64,000 bases of DNA from Aquatica leii (GCA_035610365.1 CM069435.1:17349123-17413122); one strand, 5' to 3'; counted from the stretch's first letter, positions 33,011 to 45,254 are shown. Notes: generated from the sequence alone by a model not told the origin. Translations and numbers: made by a program.

Positions 33011-35429
33011 GAAGAGATTTAAAAAAAGACTGCGAGTTAATCATTGTGCAATTTTTTTCTGTTATGTACATAGACTTTATTCATTGGAACTTATTTTTTC
33101 TTAATCTTAATAGTGTTTTTAGCAGTGCATTATATTAACAATGAAGTGTTTAAATAGTAAGTTAACCTAGTTACAACACAATAATCTTTTTTACCAAACT
33201 TTATGTTTATGTTATTATAATCTTGAATTTCACCTAGCTAAAATTTTTGAGCAAACCGAGACTCCTTTTTCTATCGATGATACCTATGACTAAAGCTCTC
33301 TAATAATTAAATTTAGCTTTCAAAAAAGGTTGTAAAAATTAAATATCATTAATTTATTACATTTATGGACATATTTCTATTGTTAAATTTTTCATATACC
33401 GTTATTATGGTGGAAATTCTAATGTAAGCATGTTTTGAAATGAATTTTTCTTTAGAAGGCATTATGAAATTTATACTATCAATTAAAGTGGCGCATTTTG
33501 AAAAATTTTAAATTTAATTTTGAAATTGGTAAAAAAAATTATTATACCCCTGTAGTGTTATACAGTTTTGGAAAAGACATAACAATGCTGAAAAATGACA
33601 CCTCTTTCATCTATCTACCTTGATTCTGAGCAGTTTAAAGTTTCAGAAAACAGGTCGATTTTGAGCGTTTTTTGAAAACTTTAACCGGGCATAATTTTGA
33701 AACCAGTTGAGATATCTAGTTGAAATTTAATATTTTTTTTAGTCTGTATAGGATGTACCAGTATATCAAATTTCATTGAAATCTGAAATGGTCAAGTAAA
33801 ATGACTGTGTGGAGTTGATATGGAATTACCCAACTCTAAAACTTGACGTGGTAGAAAAATTTGGTTTATGGTTATGCTTTCAGTTAAAGATTGTAAAACT
33901 ATACACCCATTTTTATAACAGTTTAAAATTTTCGGCTAGTGTTGTTTGAATGTGTAAAAAACCAATCAAATTATTATGTAAAGTAAATTTAAAAAATATT
34001 TTCAATGTGATCAAAATTATCCAGTAAAAATTGAATTCAATAACTTGTTTCCATTCGTCTCAAATCGATCTCGTTGCACAAAAAGGACGTTTAGCTGTTG
34101 TGTATATTGTCAAAGTGATACTGATTTGGTGTGAAACTATTTGAAGTTGGTGATTTAGAAACAGGAGATATTCAGAGCTTTATTACACAGCGCCGGCGAC
34201 AATTTACTAATTTTACTTTTTTACAAATTACATCGCTTGTAATAATTTACAATAATTTATAAATTATTCATACATCTTTGAAACACAATTTTATTTAAAA
34301 AAACACACAGAAGTAATTGCAATTATATACCTCACAAAAAACAACTTTATTTTTAATGTAAAAATTTGGGCGAATTTGCGTCACTAGGGCGTTAGAATGC
34401 CCTGAAGATAAAAGCTAAATGTTTGAAATATGCTTATGTTGAATCAGTAGTGTCCTTCTGGGAAATTACCCTTTCGCTTTTGGTCATAAAACAGAATGAT
34501 CATACCAAAATTCAGTGGGTTTCGTCCTCTACATTCCTGAAACAATGTCATGTAAAATGTAAATTTTACGATTATTTGGGAATCAACGATAATGAATACG
34601 AATATCATACTGTACTTTATAACATTCCTTGTCTTCGAAAAAAAAATCGCCGCGAAAGAATCTAAAGAAAGTGAAATTTTGATTAATTGGCCGCCGTAAA
34701 AGGATTTGAAAGCTTGTGGCTAAAAAACGAACTAAATTTATCTACTTAATTATTTAGAGGAAATTAACAATAAATTACGTTTATTTTGTAGATAATAGCA
34801 ATGAGGTGGTTTTATCTCAATTTATTATCATTAAAAACAGACACGGCTAATTTTACATGTCTATTTAAAACTATTCAGGTTTAGCTACCCAGTTAATGGG
34901 AAGCCGTTACATTTATCATTTTTTAAAAAGGATTAACGGTTGAGAATCAAAACCTTTTATACATTTTTTTATCGGCACAAACGCGTTAAAATAAAATCTT
35001 TCGGTCGAAATTAATTATTCAAAGTTCAATTAAAATTTACGACACAATTTAGTTTATCGTATTTCGATTTAGAAAAAAAACGCATTAATTCTTCAAAACG
35101 CTCGAATGTAAATTTTATTATGTAAAAGAAAAAACTACTTATAGTCGAAGTGCAGACTGAAGTAAAAATTATTAGGAAAAACTAAGATTTAAAAAGTCTT
35201 TGAAAACGACAGCAGTTACAAAAATATTTATTGAGCAATTTAAATGTAAATTTCGGAATGCTTATTTTAGGGTAAATACTACTCAAATAACAATTTGCTG
35301 CTTGAACTAAAGATTTTAATGCCATTAATGGATATTGTTTGGTATAATTAATGGCGAAAATGTAATGGTATCGTAACGATTGTGTCATTACGCAAAAGCT
35401 TAAAGCATAAGCGTAAATACAAAAACCAA
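33011..35429. other. Non-coding stretch
   Basis: AT-rich. The part 33100-33900 may be the 3' region of the element encoding the unnamed protein. An 80-codon frame at 34423-34665 has no recognisable family. No terminal repeats found. Confidence 0.35.
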
Positions 35430-35431
35430 TA

Positions 35432-36374
35432 CCAGGAGTGTTAGTTGAAATTTGCCGTTTTTTTCAATAAAGGAAACACTTAATTCAAAAGAGAATCTCA
35501 AAAAATTTTTATTCAAAGTATTGACCATTGGATTCTACACATTTTTCCCATCTTTCAGGCAAATCATGGATACCATTTCAAAAAAACTGTTTCTCTTTCG
35601 AGGCAAACCATTCGAAGAGTCATTTTTCGACTTCTTTAAAAATGGCGAAGCGCTGCTCTGCGAATGAGTGTCCCATCGATGCGAAAATGTGATAGTCGGA
35701 CGGGGCGAGGTCTGGAAAGTACGGCGGGTGCGATAATATTTCCCAATTCAATGCTTTTAGAGTGTTCCTTTCGAACCTTTGAAGTAGCATTACAGAAATA
35801 ATTTTTTGATTTTCCATTTGTCTATCGTTCAGTCGGTGTGGTACCCATTTTCCATACTTTTGGATCTTTCCCATGGCTTTTAAACGTTGGCAAATAGCTC
35901 CTCGGGTCACATGTAGTGTTTGTGCCAATTGTTGTTGCGATTGGGTTAGGTATTCATCCAATAACGCCTGTAATTCCTCGTCTTCGAACTTTTTCGCAGC
36001 ACCAGGATGTTCATTATCTGTTAATTCGAAATCTCCACTTTTAAACTGACGAAACCATGTCTCACATGTTCTAATCACTGGAGCATGTTCACCATAAGTT
36101 TCTACCAGCAACTGATGAGCTTCAACTGCTTTTTTCTTTTGATGAAATAAGAAAAGCAACGAATGCCGCAAATGCGATTTACTTGGAACAAAACTCGACA
36201 TATTCACTGAGGTAAACAACTATGATGCTATTATTTTGGAAGATTGTAACTTGTGTATTTTTCAAGATTAATGTCAATAGAAAAATATTACATAGATGCG
36301 AAATCATAGAAATGTACACATATCTCTAGCGACATCTATGAGTAAAACCGGCAAATTTCAACTAACACCCCTGG
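35432..36374 (-). mobile_element. mariner element (mauritiana-like), internally deleted, TA-flanked
   Basis: Terminal repeats are CCAGGAGTGTTAGTTGAAAT at the left and, inverted, CCAGGGGTGTTAGTTGAAAT at the right, both continuing TTGCCG. TA duplications sit at 35430-35431 and 36375-36376. At 943 bp it is about 350 bp shorter than a typical mariner because the middle of the transposase is missing. Confidence 0.95.
35450..36201 (-). pseudogene. mariner transposase with catalytic core deleted
   Basis: I place the start at 36199-36201 because MSSFVPSK is the usual mariner N-terminus; an in-frame ATG six codons upstream is less likely. The frame stays open to 35620. It shows the two helix-turn-helix domains (EHAPVIRTCETWFRQFKSGD, EDEELQALLDE, QQQLAQTLHVTRGAICQRL), GKWVPHRLNDRQMEN, then jumps to LNWEILSHPPYFPDLAPSDY and FASMGHSFAEQRF. 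The first two catalytic aspartates (region IVTGDEKW to HDNA) fall in the deletion. The third, in PSDYHIF, is present. The C-terminus (RKRNSFFEMV) follows in a shifted frame. Closest to the Mos1 group by eye. Confidence 0.93.
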
Positions 36375-36484
36375 TAATTCTCAATCTAAGAAAATTATAT
36401 AACGTATTTCATAATGTACGGAATCTGTTATTAAAATTTTGGGTAAGAAAAACAATATTTATAATGAAAAACATTACTTGTGAG

Positions 36485-36791
36485 CAGGGCCGGATTTAGG
36501 GGAGGGCAAGCGGGGCTACAGCCCCAGGGCCTCCACAAAAGAGGGGCCCCCACAATAGAGACTTCGGAAAAAAAAATTTCAAATTCAGTAAACACCAGTA
36601 AACAACTTTTCCTTTCATATTTTATTTCGCGTTTTACCTTTACCTACGGTACTTTGTACAAACTTGATCTATATTTGTTTACTCCAATCAGGCAATCAGT
36701 AAAATTCATTTTATTTGGAAAATAATTTGGGGCTAAGGGACCTCCACTCCTTTGTTGCCCCGAGGCCTCCAGACCTTTAAATCCGGCCCTG
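36485..36791. mobile_element. Non-autonomous hAT MITE (307 bp)
   Basis: The ends CAGGGCCGGATTTA and the inverted CAGGGCCGGATTTA are identical over 14 bp, and GC-rich subterminal blocks (GCCCCAGGGCCTCCAC and its partner GGGACCTCCACTCC) follow. The 8-mer cttgtgag flanks it on both sides (36477-36484 and 36792-36799), a perfect hAT-length duplication. No coding capacity. Confidence 0.95.
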
Positions 36792-36823
36792 CTTGTGAGC
36801 ATGAACAAAATTTCATGGCGGTG

Positions 36824-37030
36824 CCATCTCGTAGCGTATGTTACTACGTGTTGAAGATAACAGTGTGACCAACCTTTTGTTCCAATGGGCCCTGTTGATA
36901 ACAGTCACGTCACCACGACTAGCTTATGATGTCGGTGAGTGGGCGTGGTTAAAAAACTGTAATAGAAAGAGACGCCATTCCTCTGTAAAGTTAAAATATT
37001 TGGCTTGGATACACCAAGAGCACTTATGAA
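36824..37030 (+). repeat. Dispersed repeat, copy 2 (pairs with 25936-26190)
   Basis: Shares the core with 26005-26080 (GATGTCGGTGAGTGGGCGTGGTTAA here). It stands alone here, without the protein gene found downstream of copy 1. Confidence 0.5.
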
Positions 37031-37145
37031 TGGAAGACTAATGATTAACAGGTCATAACAAATAGTAATTTTAAGTTCACGTAATTTTAAAACTACAAAC
37101 TAAAAAGACATTGAAATTAAAGCAATGTCAATGCCATAGTGCAAA

Positions 37146-37192
37146 TACCACCAGAGTGAGCTACTGAACAACCATTTTGTACTTTTGGGCCT
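37146..37192 (+). repeat. 3'-terminal scrap of a LOA/I-type LINE
   Basis: The 45-bp string including CTACTGAACAACCATTTTGT recurs at 41990-42034, downstream of the next LINE's coding end. It is therefore the 3' tail of an upstream copy that abuts the 5' part of the following copy head to tail. Confidence 0.6.
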
Positions 37193-40100
37193 TATCGGAT
37201 CCGGTTACCTCCCCTACGACCAGACAGGATCACCGCCGCCTGAGGAAATCCACAGGCTGATTAACAGTGGGGTCAACAAACCGCTGTTTCTTGGATGCGA
37301 TGCTAATGCACACCACCCCTTGTGGGGGAACACAAACACAAATCCAAGAAGTGAAAAACTTTTGGAATTTATTTTAAAAGGCAATTTAGACATTATAAAT
37401 AACGGACATGCGCCTACGTTTATAACCGTGTCGCGCAGTGAAGTCATTGACCTTACGCTTGCTAATCCAAAAGCGAGCAAAGTGATAAAATGTGACATGT
37501 ATCAGATGAACCTTCTTTATCTGATGATAGATACATTCGATTCAACATTGAATTAGACAAGGAACTCGTGCATTGAATACAGAAACCTGAGAAAAACTGA
37601 CTGGGATTTGTTTTATGAAACTTTAGCGGGCCAAATCAAAGACTGTCCCACAGTTGCAAATCAACGCACGAGTTAGAACTAATGACGGATAGTATTGTTA
37701 ATTCATTAAAATACGCATTTGAAGCAAGCTGTCCAAAAACTGTCAAACGAACTCACAACAAGATAACTTGGTGGAACAGGGAGCTTGACAAAGCAAGGGC
37801 ACGCACTAGAAGGCTATTTAATACAGCCAAAAAAGGCGGAGACGGGGATAAATACAAAACCAGCCTTACAACATACAACAATGCCATTAAAGAGGCAAAG
37901 AGAGACTCATGGAGAAGGTACTGTAGGGACGTAGAAAACCAACCTACAAGTTCTTAACTCTGAGCAGAGACCGCACTGGAAACATTGGTTCTTTGCTGAC
38001 CGAAAATGGAAAGTTTACAGACTCGGTTGAAGGTACTTTGCAAGAACTACTGCAAAAACACTTCCAGGGTTCGTCGTTAACTAAAATTCCTAAGCAGTAG
38101 GATCTAGAGGTACCAAACAGACGGGCGTCCAAAAAGAACTGGGACTTAACGAGAAAAATAATTAATCCCGGAAACTTAGATTGGAGAATCAATACGTGTA
38201 AACCTTTCAGTCTCTAGGAGTCGATTGAATTTATCCCATCATGCTGCAAAAAGGATTTGCTGCTCTTCGAAACGCAGTCTGCAAAATTCTCAGAGCCAGC
38301 TTAGCACTTTTGCACATACCAAATAGCTGACGGATTGTTAAGGTGGTATTTATACTAAAGCCAGGGAGATCCACGTACGCCCAGGCTAAATCCTACAGAG
38401 CGATCAACTTAACTTCTTTCAGGACGAGGCACTAAAGGCTTCGCCTCTGCACCGAAACCAGTATGGTTACCAATCTGGAAAATCTTGCGAGCTAGCAATT
38501 TACCAACTAGTAAGCAGATACGAAAATGCAATCCAATACAATGATATTGGATTGGGTGTTTTTCTAGATATTGAAGAAGCATTTGACAATACTACCTTCA
38601 CCTCAATTGCAAGGGCAATAGAGAAAAAGGAATCACACCTTTAGTCCGAAACTGGGTCAACTCAATGCACAGGAATCAGACGGTAACAGCTACTTTGTAC
38701 GGTAGCATTGTGAGAGCCAAAGTAGCTGGCGGATGTTCACAAGGCGGGGTGCTATTACCCCTACTGTGGTGCCTTGTCATGGACCGCCTACTACAAAAAC
38801 TAGAAAACGGCGGGGTATTTGCTTTAGTATACGCCGACGATCTCACCATTATTACAAACGGAAAGTTTGGGGCAACTGTATCGAACATATTGTAAAGTGC
38901 ACTAAGCGCCGTCGAAAAATGGTGCAAAAAAGGACTATCAGTAAACCCAACTAAGACGGCAATTGTTCTGTTTATTAAACGACAGAAAACGGATGACATA
39001 AAACTATCTACGATGTACGGAGTTACGCTCTCGATGACAAAAAAAGTCAAATATCTGGGATTTGCGCTTGATACTAGACTGACTTTCAATGCTCATCTAG
39101 AAAAAGTCACAACGAGGGCCATCAGGATTTTTAATACAACCAAACGAATAGTCGGGCACACACGGAGATACCCACAATGACCAAACCAACTTGAAAAGCA
39201 CAGCTACGAAGTTAAGCAAAGTACAGAGAATGGAATGTTTACTGATAACAGGAGCGATGAGAACCACGCCATGGAAGCACTACTTTCACTTCCACCATTT
39301 TACCTCGTTGTAATGATGGAAGCGAGACAAGCAGCATACGGACTGCAGATTAATGAACACGCATCAATTAGCGGGAAAAACAAGCCGAGTATATAAAACG
39401 TGCTGCGTGAAGAAACAATCTTAACTATAAGATCCAACTTCACAAAAAAGTATCACATTTTAAAGAAATTTAAAGTGATAATACCGTCACAAAACGAGTG
39501 GACAAAAAACATTTACCCGGACGCGGTTAAAGGAACTGTCTGGTACACAGATGGGACCAAAAATCGCAACGGTACCGGAGCAGGAGTATATGGAAGCAAG
39601 CACCATGGGAAGCAATTTTTGCTGACTTTAGGTAAATACATATGCTTCCGCTTTTTAAACTGAAGTTGCTGTTGCACAAATGAGCCAATATCGATCATGT
39701 CTGACAGCCAAGCAGCATTACTGGCACTAGAATCACCAGTAATAAAATCCAAACTGATTATGGCATGCATAAACAGTCTGGAAATATTGGCAAATCGCCA
39801 ACCAGTGCAGCTCATCTGGATACCAAAAGACCAGAATGTAAAGGGTAACCTAATGGCGGACGCACTAGCAAAAAAGGGCGCAACAGGGACATATATCGGA
39901 CCTGAACCGGAAAAAAAATAATTCGTAGCAAACTTGCAGCGGAACATAAAAAACTATGGAAAAATTTTTCAGGGATGAGGCACACAAAACTCTTCCTTAC
40001 AGAGCCACAATTAAACACTCAACCTGCACTATCAAGCATGAGTCGACAAAAATTAAAGAAACTCACGGGACTAATTACAGGGCACTGTGGCCTTAACAAA

Positions 40101-40328
40101 CATATGCATAAAATAGGACTGCAAAGTAACCTTCTATGCCACGGATGCTTGAAAGGCGTCGAGACTCCGCAGCATCTGCTGTGCAAATGCCAAGCGTATC
40201 AAATGCAACGCACAACGATTCTCGGGAAACCAAAGCTAACCGATGATAAGTTGAAAAACCCCCTTGGAATAAACTTCTGGATTTCATTGACGAAACAGAA
40301 CTGTCCAAGTAACAAAGTGATTTTATAA
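37185..40328 (+). pseudogene. LOA/I-type LINE ORF2: endonuclease, RT, RNase H, zinc knuckle
   Basis: Domains in order: AP-endonuclease C-terminal half (GYLPYDQTG, LFLGCDANAHHPLWG, RSEVIDLTLAN, 37185-37500); linker helices (NKITWWNRELDKARARTRRL, 37765-37830); RT with VVFILKPG (near 38345), YQSGKSCELAIYQL, GVFLDIEEAFDNTTF (near 38550), GGCSQGGVLLPLLWCLVMD (near 38730) and YADDLTII (38829, intact YADD). RNase H follows, with VWYTDGTKNRNGTGAGVYG (39540-39595), MSDSQAALLALES (39697) and MADALAKKG (39853). The end is LLCHGCLKGVETPQHLLCKC (near 40131-40190). The domain set fits LOA or I-group elements that carry RNase H. Stops at 37553, 37673, 37955 and elsewhere, and several frameshifts, make it dead. 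It is truncated at the 5' end. Confidence 0.9.
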
Positions 40329-41938
40329 TTCTTAAGTTAGAAAACTTTTCAATTTTATTGTAGTTATGTTGTTGCTTTCTAAATGTAAAATGGTTCTATT
40401 AAAGTTGTCTGGAAGATTATTTTGTTATCTATTCAAAATTGTTTTTTAAATCGATCCTTAGAACGTTTTTACAAAAAAAATTATAAAACTGCTTATGAGG
40501 TTAGTATAAAAATGTTTTGTAAACGTTTATATAATATTGGTTATAAGACATTCATCCCTTACAAATATTAATTGATTTATAATAGCTATGTAGCTATGTC
40601 ATTTATCACTTTAGAACTGTTTTATACAACTGTTTTAATAAAGTATGTGACTACGTTGTATAATTGTTGTGTTAGTAATATTATATAACAATTTTGCTTT
40701 CTGCATCAGATTACTCATAACAAAAGTTCCAATATAACTGTTAATTAAAAGGGCACAAACCCTCAGTTATAAAATAAGAGGAAAGCAGTTATAGAATAAT
40801 ACTAATAAAGCGCAAAACTATTGTGTTAAATATAGTTATAAAACAATTCGGATATACCGGCGTAAGAGAAAATCACCTGATTTTCCAGCATATCTACAAC
40901 CGTTTGTCGAAGAAGCTAAAATAATTCTTTCCGAAGGATTAATAATGAATGGATCGCAGCTTATTGTTAAGTTACGCTGCTTTATATGTGAATCGCCTGC
41001 TCGACCATTTTCATTATCTTTTTATTACTGAATACGCGATTAAAAATTCATCAAAATATAAACACATTTGTAAATTTGTGTTAATTTTTACATAAACTAA
41101 GATAATTAAATTTGAACGTTTTATAAGCTTTCTATATGCATCATAATTGTTGTATAAGAGTAAATTTGGTAATAAAAAAGTTCTATTTAAAAAAAACCAT
41201 TTTGTAAATGTACTCGCATATATATTTACCTGGCCGTTATTCTCGAGGAACATAAAATTAACTTATATTTCACTACTTTAACGACAAAAACATATACTGG
41301 TATCTTTCTACTATTGTGGTTATGATAAAAAATTGAAATTTAAACTTTTTGTTTTTATCTGATTTTTAAATTTTTGTTTAAATACTCATTAAAGCTGCGG
41401 CGCACTTAAAATTTGCGACCTATCTACTTCATAATTTACAGTAAAATTTTTTTCGTAGCAAAAAACGACGTCCGTGTAGATTCATCTCATTAAATTTTGT
41501 GTAAATAATATATACTTTTATATGTTGCCATTTTTCATGAAATAGCCATCAGTTTTAGTTTAAATAAATAATAGGAATAATTAAGTTCAGAGAAGTAGTA
41601 CCTAATAACTGTTTGATTTTATTGAAGCTGCTCTACAGTACAAAAATGTTTTGTAACTTCATCAAAACTATTGTAATAAAGAGCTAACCAATTATAAAAT
41701 CTTCATGAAACTGTTTTGTAATTGATATATAACGTTTACGTAACTATCCCATAACAGTGTTTTGATGGCTTTATAAAACACGTTAAAAATCAAATATGTT
41801 TTATAAATATGTGCCCATTTTGCATTTATAGCTACTGTAAGAACGTTTTAGTTACGTTCTTAGGACAAAAGGTGTTTTATAAATCTTGTTTTGTAAACGT
41901 TCTCTCAAACGGTATAAAATATAAAATTGTTACTTGGG
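40302..41938. mobile_element. Large inverted-repeat (foldback-like) element in the LINE 3' end
   Basis: The left boundary reads CCAAGTAACAA (40302) and the right, inverted, CCAAGTAACAA (to 41938), each followed by TTTTATA-rich sequence. The interior has no coding frame and is full of related short strings such as TGTTTTGTAAACGTT, TTATAAAAC and GTTATATAAC. LINE sequence resumes after it (41939-42060), so it is a later insertion. No target-site duplication longer than 2 bp is visible, and the superfamily is unknown. Confidence 0.6.
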
Positions 41939-42060
41939 TGATGAGGGAGTAATAAATCAGAGGTGCACAAAAGGACCAAAGAGACCGCAAAGTGAACTAC
42001 TGAACAACCATTTTGTACTTTTGGGCCTCATCAGCAGTAGAAGACACACTCTAATATACT
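41939..42060 (+). repeat. LOA/I-type LINE 3' end, beyond the inserted element
   Basis: Read after the last codons before the insertion (..DETEL), the sequence continues MRE..IRGAQKDQRDRK. It is followed by the 45-bp tail also present at 37146-37192. This places the insertion near the end of ORF2. Confidence 0.6.
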
Positions 42061-42064
42061 GACC

Positions 42065-42745
42065 TCTACAAGTAAATGAACACCCAGCAAACGTTGATAA
42101 ATTTGAATAACATTTTCAGAAAACATGGACTTGATTCGTACTTAGAAATGACGAATTTCATCAAGATACAACTATTGCATCAATCTTCAAACACTAATAA
42201 TGCGTTTCTTACACATTGAGTTACTCTATTAAGAATGCTTGAAACAAACTTGCGGTATCGACTCAAAGCTTTTGTTAGAAAACATCTACACTGTTTGGGG
42301 GTGGTTGTAAGTTATTGTTTCTGCGTCCTATGGAAGACAATCAATCAAGCTCTGTAGTAATCTTAGCGCGGATTATCTTGCTAAAAAATGGGATTTTCTA
42401 GTTGCTGAAGATATAGAACTAACACTGGTTTGAGCAAGTTATTAATGTAACCAATTGAATTTAGCGTTCTTCAAATAATTAGATACTAGAAGATATTTAC
42501 TTCCATGGCAAGTAATCTCCTATACCAAGAGCGGTATGTCGTACTGCGGCCATCATGGGTCCATAAACAAAATCGAGATTTGTTACTAAAAACTACTCGC
42601 CTTCTATTTTTTATTCCGTTGCAACTTTTTATTACGCCACTCTAGCCGTGCAATTTTAGGACGTGTAGTTACAGATAAACAAAGAAATAGTAAGTACGAC
42701 CTAAACCCAAAAGATTGAATTTTTTGATTAGGTTACCTAGTTAAT
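42065..42745. other. Unassigned non-coding stretch
   Basis: No frame or repeat boundary recognised between the LINE tail and Gypsy copy B. Confidence 0.35.
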
Positions 42746-42749
42746 AACT

Positions 42750-43810
42750 ACCATTTTATGTCTTGGTGTCATATCTGGTCTTTATTCTGTCACTGGCAAT
42801 TTTCGTATTTTTCCGAACCGCTTCATGTACCTTGTCTAGTCTGTTCATAAACTTTCTGACGTAGTCTTTCCCGACCGACAAAAAATTTCCTTTACAATAA
42901 CGTCTACAATATTAGCTGCTTTGGGTTTGGGTATGGCGTAAATCAGATTCGGAGATTGGCTCTGCAATGTCAGCAGGTGCTTTGTGTTTTTTGCTGGATC
43001 TTTTTTGTAGTTCGCTCAGTGAAATCTTTTTCAACCTTTTCCTGATGTTTTCTTTACGTTAAAGTGTCCTTCTGGTGTACTATCGTGCAAATGCTGCAAC
43101 AACTCTGAAATTAGACTTTTCGGCACTATCAACTACAGTTTGTTTTTTGTACTTTTGACAAATTCTAGAGATCGTTTAAAAAACCGTTTTCTAGCTTAAG
43201 TTGGAAACTGCGTCTAGTATGCTTTGATGTTTCTGCCCAAATCACTTACTTCTTTTGAAGTTGGTCGTCGGTCGTTTGCTTTCCAATTTAGGAAAACTTT
43301 TATTTTGGGATCGTTTTCTTGTTTGCGACCATAGCAATTCTTTGGAAATATTTAATTTTTTTAGTCAGGAACAGTGATTGCAGTTTGTCGGGCGTGGTTT
43401 TACGGCACGGTGTTATATGTCAATCATATTCTTGTAATCTCTTGATCTATCTTACCATTTATTCTTCCGGATTACGAAACTGCAAGTCCATTCAATGCAT
43501 CGTGGTTTGTTCCTAGAAAAAATTTTCGTTCATACAAATATTTGTAAAGGTTTTCTGTGTATCCTTTTTTGGATAGCTTAAAGTACGCGAAGTGGCTATG
43601 GTCTGTTTTATATAATACAAAACGTTTTCAGTCTTCATTCCATCTAAATTTTGCTCTTTCGTTGGTCAGTTTCATCAAATGTTTGAAACTTTTTTGGGCT
43701 TAGTTTTAGATTTGCCCCACGTAGTCGGAACATTTTTTTCAGGTTGTTCAAATGTTCTTAAAACGACCTTCCAACCACAATCACGTCATCTAAGCAAGTT
43801 CTATTTCTTG
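42750..43810 (-). pseudogene. Gypsy copy B: RT end, RNase H and integrase scraps
   Basis: It is the same family as copy A, minus strand, heavily decayed. From 43810 downwards: CLDDVIVVGRSFKN (RT active site, Y to C), KYLYERKFFLGTNHDALNGL (RNase H, near 43550-43500), then MVANKKTIPK and the linker before integrase (43320). Next come HLHDSTPEGHFNVKKT (zinc domain, near 43100), NPKAANIVDVIVKEIF (near 42900), and a post-integrase block DYVRKFMNRLDKVHEAVRKNTKIASDRIKTRYD (about 42770-42870). It lacks LTRs, Gag and the macro domain. It shows that the family once had RNase H, which copy A has lost. Confidence 0.82.
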
Positions 43811-44359
43811 TTTTGGCTCTCAAGAAGAGACTAGGACCAAGCCTAGACTGGGTGTTCAACTACGACGCGGTCTAAACCGAAAGTCGGTTATAATCGTAAC
43901 CGAAATAACTTCGAAAACTTAAGATTCTATAATACTCTAAAAGTTTATAACTTTGTGCGGTACCTTTCCATGTAGAAGGTCGTATTTACATTTAAGAAAA
44001 CGTAAAAGTAAAATACAAGTTGGAGAAGATAGTGAGTGAAGGAACTGGAGTTAGTAGTGGTAGTAAGAGGGAAGGAAAGAAAAAGGAGTGGGTAAAGGAG
44101 GAAGGATGTAAAATAATAAATTATTAAGTGAAAAATAGAAACCGTGGTGGAAAAGTATAAAACTGTGACGAACAAGTGAGATTAAGGTGAATAAATAGCA
44201 TAATTGAGGAGGTCAGCGATAAAAGATAACCTCCTACATTAACAGAAATTATTGCATTTAAATCGAAATTTAAGCGAATTCACTACAAGTGGGACGTTTT
44301 AAAACACGAAAAAGTAAGAAAAAAAGGTAAGGAAGAATTTAAAAAAAAAGGAAAAAGGA

Positions 44360-45227
44360 ATGAATAAAAGACAACAAATATTTGAAAGAGGAAAGAAAAC
44401 AATAAGAAAACCGGACATTAAAAAGATAACGGAGGAAATCGAAGGAAAAACCTCAAAAACAGGAGGAAGAAAAGAAATGGAGGAGTTAAAAGAATTAGTG
44501 AGAGAAATGATGAAACAGATGGAAGAAAATATGCAAGGAATACGGCAAGAAATTAAAAAATTAAATAAAAAAAGAAAGAGGAGAAACGGAAAAGAAGTGG
44601 AAGAAAGAAAAAGAGGAACTGGTGGAGAGCATAGAAAAACTGGAGAAAAAGCGGAAGGAAAGATGGAAAAAGAAGAAGAATATTGTGATAAAAGGGTGGA
44701 GAAGTGAAGAACCACAAAAAGATTTAGCATTGATGCTGGAAGAAAAGTTAAATGTAAAAGTAGAAGTTAAAAAGGTGGCAGTAATAAACAAAAAGAAGAA
44801 AAATGAGATGGTTGTGGCGGAAATGAGAGGATAGGAAGAAAAGCAAGAGGGGATAGCGGAGAAGAAGAAATTAAGGAATACAAGAATATATATCAGTCAC
44901 GATTTGACATGGGAAGAAAGAAGAGTGCAAAGAGAAATAATGAACATAGCGGTGGAAAAAAGAGCGGGAGGAAAAAGAGTCTGGGTAGGATACAGGAAAA
45001 TAGAGATAGACGGAGACAGATACTTATGGAACGACAAGAATAGGGGCGTGAGCAGAGAAAGGGGAGAGAAAATAGGTAACCAAAAAGCAAAAAAAACTAA
45101 AGGGCGAAGAGGAGCGATAAAGGAAAGAAAGCAAAAACTAAACACCCTGTATAAACAAAAATATTTTAAAGGCACTAGAAACCGAGGCCGGAGTAATGGC
45201 GAACCCTGTAATATATCACAAACATGA
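44360..45227 (+). pseudogene. LINE copy 1 ORF1: coiled coil with L1-ORF1-like RNA-binding region
   Basis: MNKRQQIFERGKKTIRKPDI at 44360 opens a lysine/glutamate-rich coiled coil (MEELKELVREMMKQMEENMQ). The frame then shifts near 44650 to ERWKKKKNIVIKGWRSEEPQ and LMLEEKLNVKVEVKKVAVIN. After a stop at 44833 and one more shift it gives ISHDLTWEERRVQREI and GKRVWVGYRKIEIDG. The order coiled coil, NIVIKG (an RNP-like strand), DLTWEERRVQ is that of L1-type ORF1 (Transposase_22-like) nucleic-acid chaperones. A terminal basic segment (AKKTKGRRGAIKERKQKLN) follows. Broken by two frameshifts and one stop. Confidence 0.78.
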
Positions 45228-45254
45228 AAAAAATGTTTTAAAAAAATTTTAAAA

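Noticed and set aside
38676-39089. 137-codon minus-strand frame
   Set aside because: It is opposite the LOA-type RT (YADD box at 38829 on the plus strand), so it is a shadow.
39513-39947. 144-codon minus-strand frame
   Set aside because: Opposes the RNase H domain (YTDG, SDSQAALLALE) of the same LINE.
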